A stretch of 8,708 nt of DNA from Phenylobacterium sp. (GTDB lineage Bacteria > Pseudomonadota > Alphaproteobacteria > Caulobacterales > Caulobacteraceae), in contig JANXXA010000030.1 of assembly GCA_025350885.1 (NCBI GenBank), forward strand, positions 1 to 8,708, read 5' to 3'. Below are positions 6,799 through 8,708 of the stretch, one piece after another (the first letter of the stretch is position 1; the number at the start of each line of letters is the position of its first letter). The notes below the pieces were generated by a model that ran no database searches, was not told the DNA's origin, and saw nothing but the letters and a program-made list of their open reading frames with translations. A program made the translations under genes and the position numbers.

Positions 6799-7544
6799 CG
6801 CGCCGCCTCCAGCCACGTGAGCGCCGCCTCGACTTCGCCCAGGCGGAAGCGCGCCAGGGTGGGCCGCCGCGCGCCGACACATACGCCTGCGCCGCCCAGC
6901 GCCTGGGCGGCGAGGAAGCCATCTTCGTCGGTGGCGTCGTCGCCGACGAACACTGGCGTCGCCCCGGCAAAGGGCGCCGCGGCCATGAAGGCGCGAACGC
7001 TGTCGCCCTTGCCGGCGCCGGGCGTGCGCAGTTCCGCGACCATGTCGCCGTCCTGCAGTATCAGGCCGGTCTCCAGGGCGAGCGCGCGGGCGCAAGCGCG
7101 CGCCGGATCCGCGAGGTGGCGGGCTCGGCGGAAATGCAAGGCCACCGACAGGCCCTTGTCCTCGACCATCAGGCCGGGGTCTCGCGCGGCGAACGCGGCA
7201 AGGCCACCCGCAGCCCGCGCTATCCGGGGATGGGCCAGGGCCTCCACCAGACGACCGTCGGCGTGCCGGCGCACCAGCCCATGGATGCCGGCGACGGCCG
7301 CCACGCGGCCCTCAAGTATGCGGTCGATATCCGTGAGCGTACGGCCACTGATGATGGCTAGCCGTCCCTCCAGCTGCGTCTCCAGCCGCTCCAGCAACGC
7401 CGTTCGACGCGGGTCCGGCCCGACATCGCGCGGATGGCCGGCGATCGGCGCCAGGGTGCCATCGAGGTCGAGGAACAATGCGGTGGCCGCGAGCACCAGA
7501 GGCCCAGGCGGCGGCAGCGCGTAGGCAAGATTCTCCATCAACAT
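6795..7544 (-). CDS. otsB: Trehalose-6-phosphate phosphatase OtsB
   Basis: This 249-residue HAD-superfamily phosphatase removes the phosphate from trehalose-6-phosphate, the step after OtsA. HAD motif I is FLDLDGTLAPI, with nucleophile D26 and acid D28. Motif II is IISGR (64-68), motif III is GKGDSV with K179, and motif IV is VGDDATDEDGF, with D202 and D203 as Mg2+ ligands. GIHG at 86-89 and the length are typical of OtsB. ATG 7544 is preceded by TAGGG at four bases, while a second ATG at 7538 would have the same TAGGG at ten bases. The start is uncertain by two codons. It is the first gene of the apparent otsB-otsA-ligD operon and is divergent from zwf. Confidence 0.95.
   Translation of the reverse strand: MLMENLAYALPPPGPLVLAATALFLDLDGTLAPIAGHPRDVGPDPRRTALLERLETQLEGRLAIISGRTLTDIDRILEGRVAAVAGIHGLVRRHADGRLVEALAHPRIARAAGGLAAFAARDPGLMVEDKGLSVALHFRRARHLADPARACARALALETGLILQDGDMVAELRTPGAGKGDSVRAFMAAAPFAGATPVFVGDDATDEDGFLAAQALGGAGVCVGARRPTLARFRLGEVEAALTWLEAAR
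6806..6810 (-). promoter_or_regulatory. Ribosome binding site deciding the otsA GTG start
   Basis: GGAGG on the minus strand, seven bases before GTG 6798, lies inside the last codons of otsB. It supports a non-ATG start at the position where OtsA homology begins. Confidence 0.75.
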
Positions 7545-7572
7545 CCAACCCTACGCCCTTGCACGCGCCTCG

Positions 7573-7598
7573 AACGCTTGAGCGCGACCATTTGATCC
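7573..7598 (-). promoter_or_regulatory. Candidate EcfG-type general-stress promoter of otsB-otsA-ligD
   Basis: On the minus strand GGATC (7598-7594) is followed by 17 bases and CGTT (7576-7573). The general-stress sigma factor EcfG of alphaproteobacteria recognises GGAAC-N16-17-CGTT, so there is one mismatch in the -35 element and none in the -10 or the spacing. Transcription would begin near 7566, about 22 bases before the otsB start. Trehalose genes are known EcfG targets in several alphaproteobacteria. Such a short motif with a mismatch can arise by chance. Confidence 0.35.
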
Positions 7599-7640
7599 CG
7601 CCCCGTCCCGAGGTTCGCAGTGGAAATGCCGTCCGTTGGC

Positions 7641-7669
7641 TTGACGACTGACCCCGCAGTCCGCGCTAT
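7641..7669 (+). promoter_or_regulatory. Candidate housekeeping promoter of zwf
   Basis: TTGACG (7641-7646) is followed by 17 bases and CGCTAT (7664-7669), or by 18 bases and GCTATG. The -35 is perfect for a vegetative promoter and the -10 is weak. A start near 7677 would give zwf a leader of about 40 bases. It lies upstream of, and does not overlap, the candidate otsB promoter. Confidence 0.4.
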
Positions 7670-7704
7670 GCAGTCGATCAGCAAGACCCCGACGAACAAA
7701 ATGC

Positions 7705-7710
7705 AAGGTG
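7705..7710 (+). promoter_or_regulatory. Ribosome binding site of zwf
   Basis: AAGGTG ends seven bases before ATG 7718. It supports that start over the out-of-frame ATG at 7701. Confidence 0.6.
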
Positions 7711-7717
7711 ACGCCCG

Positions 7718-8708
7718 ATGGCCCAGACGCCACCCGACCAGACGCTGCTGGCCGATGCGATCGTGCTGTTCGGCGCCACCGGCGACCTTTCACGGCGCAT
7801 GCTGCTGCCGTCACTCTATCACCTCGAGGCCGACCGCCTGCTGGCGAAGGGTTTCAAGGTTGTGGCCACCGCCCGCGCCCAGCTGACCCGCGAGGTGTTT
7901 GTCGATCAGGTCCGGGCGATCCTCGAGGCCCGCTCCGAGGCGCTCGACGAGGCGGTTTGGACGCGGTTTGCCGCTCGCCTCGACTATGTGGCCTGCGACG
8001 CCACCCGCACGGAGGGCATCGCGATGCTCGCGCCGCACCTGGCGGGCTGCGCCCGGCCGATGTTCTTCCTGGCGATTTCGCCCAGCCTGTATGGCGGCGT
8101 CTGCGCGGCGCTGGCCGCCTCGGGCCTGGCCACCGGCGACAGCCGCATCGTTCTGGAAAAACCCGTGGGCCGCGACCTAGAGACCTCGCGTGAGGTCAAC
8201 GCCGCCGTGGGCGCGGCCTTCAGCGAGGAGCGGACCTTTCGCATCGACCACTACCTTGGCAAGGAGACGGTGCAGAACCTGATCGCGCTGCGCTTCGCCA
8301 ACACCCTGTTCGAGCCTTTGTGGAACAACCTGACCATCGACCATGTGCAGATCACCGTGGCCGAGACGGAAGGGGTGGGCGAACGCTGGCCCTACTACGA
8401 CGAGTACGGCGCGCTGCGCGACATGCTGCAGAACCACATGCTGCAACTGCTGTGCTTCGTCGCCATGGAGCCGCCGGCCGACATGGACCCGCGCTCGGTG
8501 AGGAACGAGAAGGTCAAGGTGCTGCGCTCGCTGCGCCGTTTCACCCGCGCCGACGTGCAAGGTTCCTCGATCCGCGGGCAGTACACAAAGGGCGTGGTCG
8601 GCGGTAAGGAAGCCGCGGGCTACGAGGCCGAGCGCGGCCAGCCCACCGGCACCGAGACCTTCGTCGCGCTGCGGGTGGACATCGACAACTGGCGCTGGGC
8701 CGGGGTGC
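7718..8708 (+). CDS. zwf: Glucose-6-phosphate 1-dehydrogenase (gene cut by right edge)
   Basis: The first 330 codons are present; the family is about 490 residues, so roughly two thirds are visible. The enzyme oxidises glucose-6-phosphate to 6-phosphogluconolactone with NAD(P)+ and feeds the Entner-Doudoroff and pentose phosphate pathways. The nucleotide-binding loop GATGDLSRR is at 19-27 in a Rossmann fold. K148 lies in EKPVGRD and D177 and H178 in the signature RIDHYLGKE (175-183). H240 lies in LQNHMLQLL. These four fall at the same numbers as the catalytic residues of the Leuconostoc enzyme. ATG 7718 is preceded by AAGGTG. In Caulobacter zwf heads an operon with pgl, edd and glk, which may follow beyond the edge; this is not seen here. 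It is transcribed away from otsB, whose pathway uses the same substrate. Confidence 0.96.
   Translation, partial: MAQTPPDQTLLADAIVLFGATGDLSRRMLLPSLYHLEADRLLAKGFKVVATARAQLTREVFVDQVRAILEARSEALDEAVWTRFAARLDYVACDATRTEGIAMLAPHLAGCARPMFFLAISPSLYGGVCAALAASGLATGDSRIVLEKPVGRDLETSREVNAAVGAAFSEERTFRIDHYLGKETVQNLIALRFANTLFEPLWNNLTIDHVQITVAETEGVGERWPYYDEYGALRDMLQNHMLQLLCFVAMEPPADMDPRSVRNEKVKVLRSLRRFTRADVQGSSIRGQYTKGVVGGKEAAGYEAERGQPTGTETFVALRVDIDNWRWAGV

Noticed and set aside
6799..7095. Upstream extension of the otsA frame to 7095
   Set aside because: The 99 extra codons overlap otsB in another frame and have no OtsA homology. GTG 6798 has an ideal ribosome site.
5335..7524. 729-codon open frame on the plus strand opposite otsA and otsB
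   Set aside because: It is antisense to two genes with complete catalytic motifs and spans their boundary. It is best explained as a GC-driven shadow frame.

Overview
The window is a GC-rich, densely coding chromosomal stretch whose genes, codon use and regulatory sites point to an alphaproteobacterium, most likely in or near the Caulobacterales (Caulobacter/Phenylobacterium type). The main reasons are a perfect alphaproteobacterial LexA box (GTTC-N7-GTTC) in front of an imuA-like gene, overlapped by a promoter that fits the Caulobacter housekeeping consensus, and LigD and OtsA/OtsB proteins of proteobacterial type. I see no tRNA, rRNA, insertion sequence, CRISPR array or prophage gene. The genus is inference.

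Layout from left to right. (1) Positions 1-147, minus strand: the first 49 codons of an imuA-like SOS mutagenesis gene running off the left edge. Its promoter and LexA operator lie at 167-205. (2) 294-1823, plus: a secreted type-B carboxylesterase with an intact catalytic triad. (3) 1882-2739, plus: the NHEJ end-binding protein Ku. (4) 2742-5384, minus: a complete three-domain LigD (phosphoesterase, ligase, polymerase), convergent with ku and separated from it by two bases. (5) 5398-6798 and 6795-7544, minus: otsA and otsB, overlapping by four bases and lying directly upstream of ligD, so otsB-otsA-ligD reads as one operon. (6) 7545-7717: a divergent control region with a candidate EcfG-like promoter for otsB and a candidate housekeeping promoter for zwf. 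(7) 7718 to the right edge, plus: the first 330 codons of zwf, glucose-6-phosphate dehydrogenase.

How the genes fit together. Ku and LigD form the complete two-component bacterial end-joining system, which matters most when no sister chromosome is available for recombination, as in stationary, desiccated or starved cells. OtsA and OtsB make trehalose, a desiccation and osmotic protectant. Placing ligD in the trehalose operon suggests a shared stress programme of protectant plus break repair. OtsA and Zwf both consume glucose-6-phosphate and are read divergently from one 173-base region, so that region may set how this metabolite is divided. With imuA, the window holds parts of two error-prone repair systems within 6 kb. 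Each gene family is well known. The less usual content is the operon linkage and the regulatory sites, which are reported as candidates.
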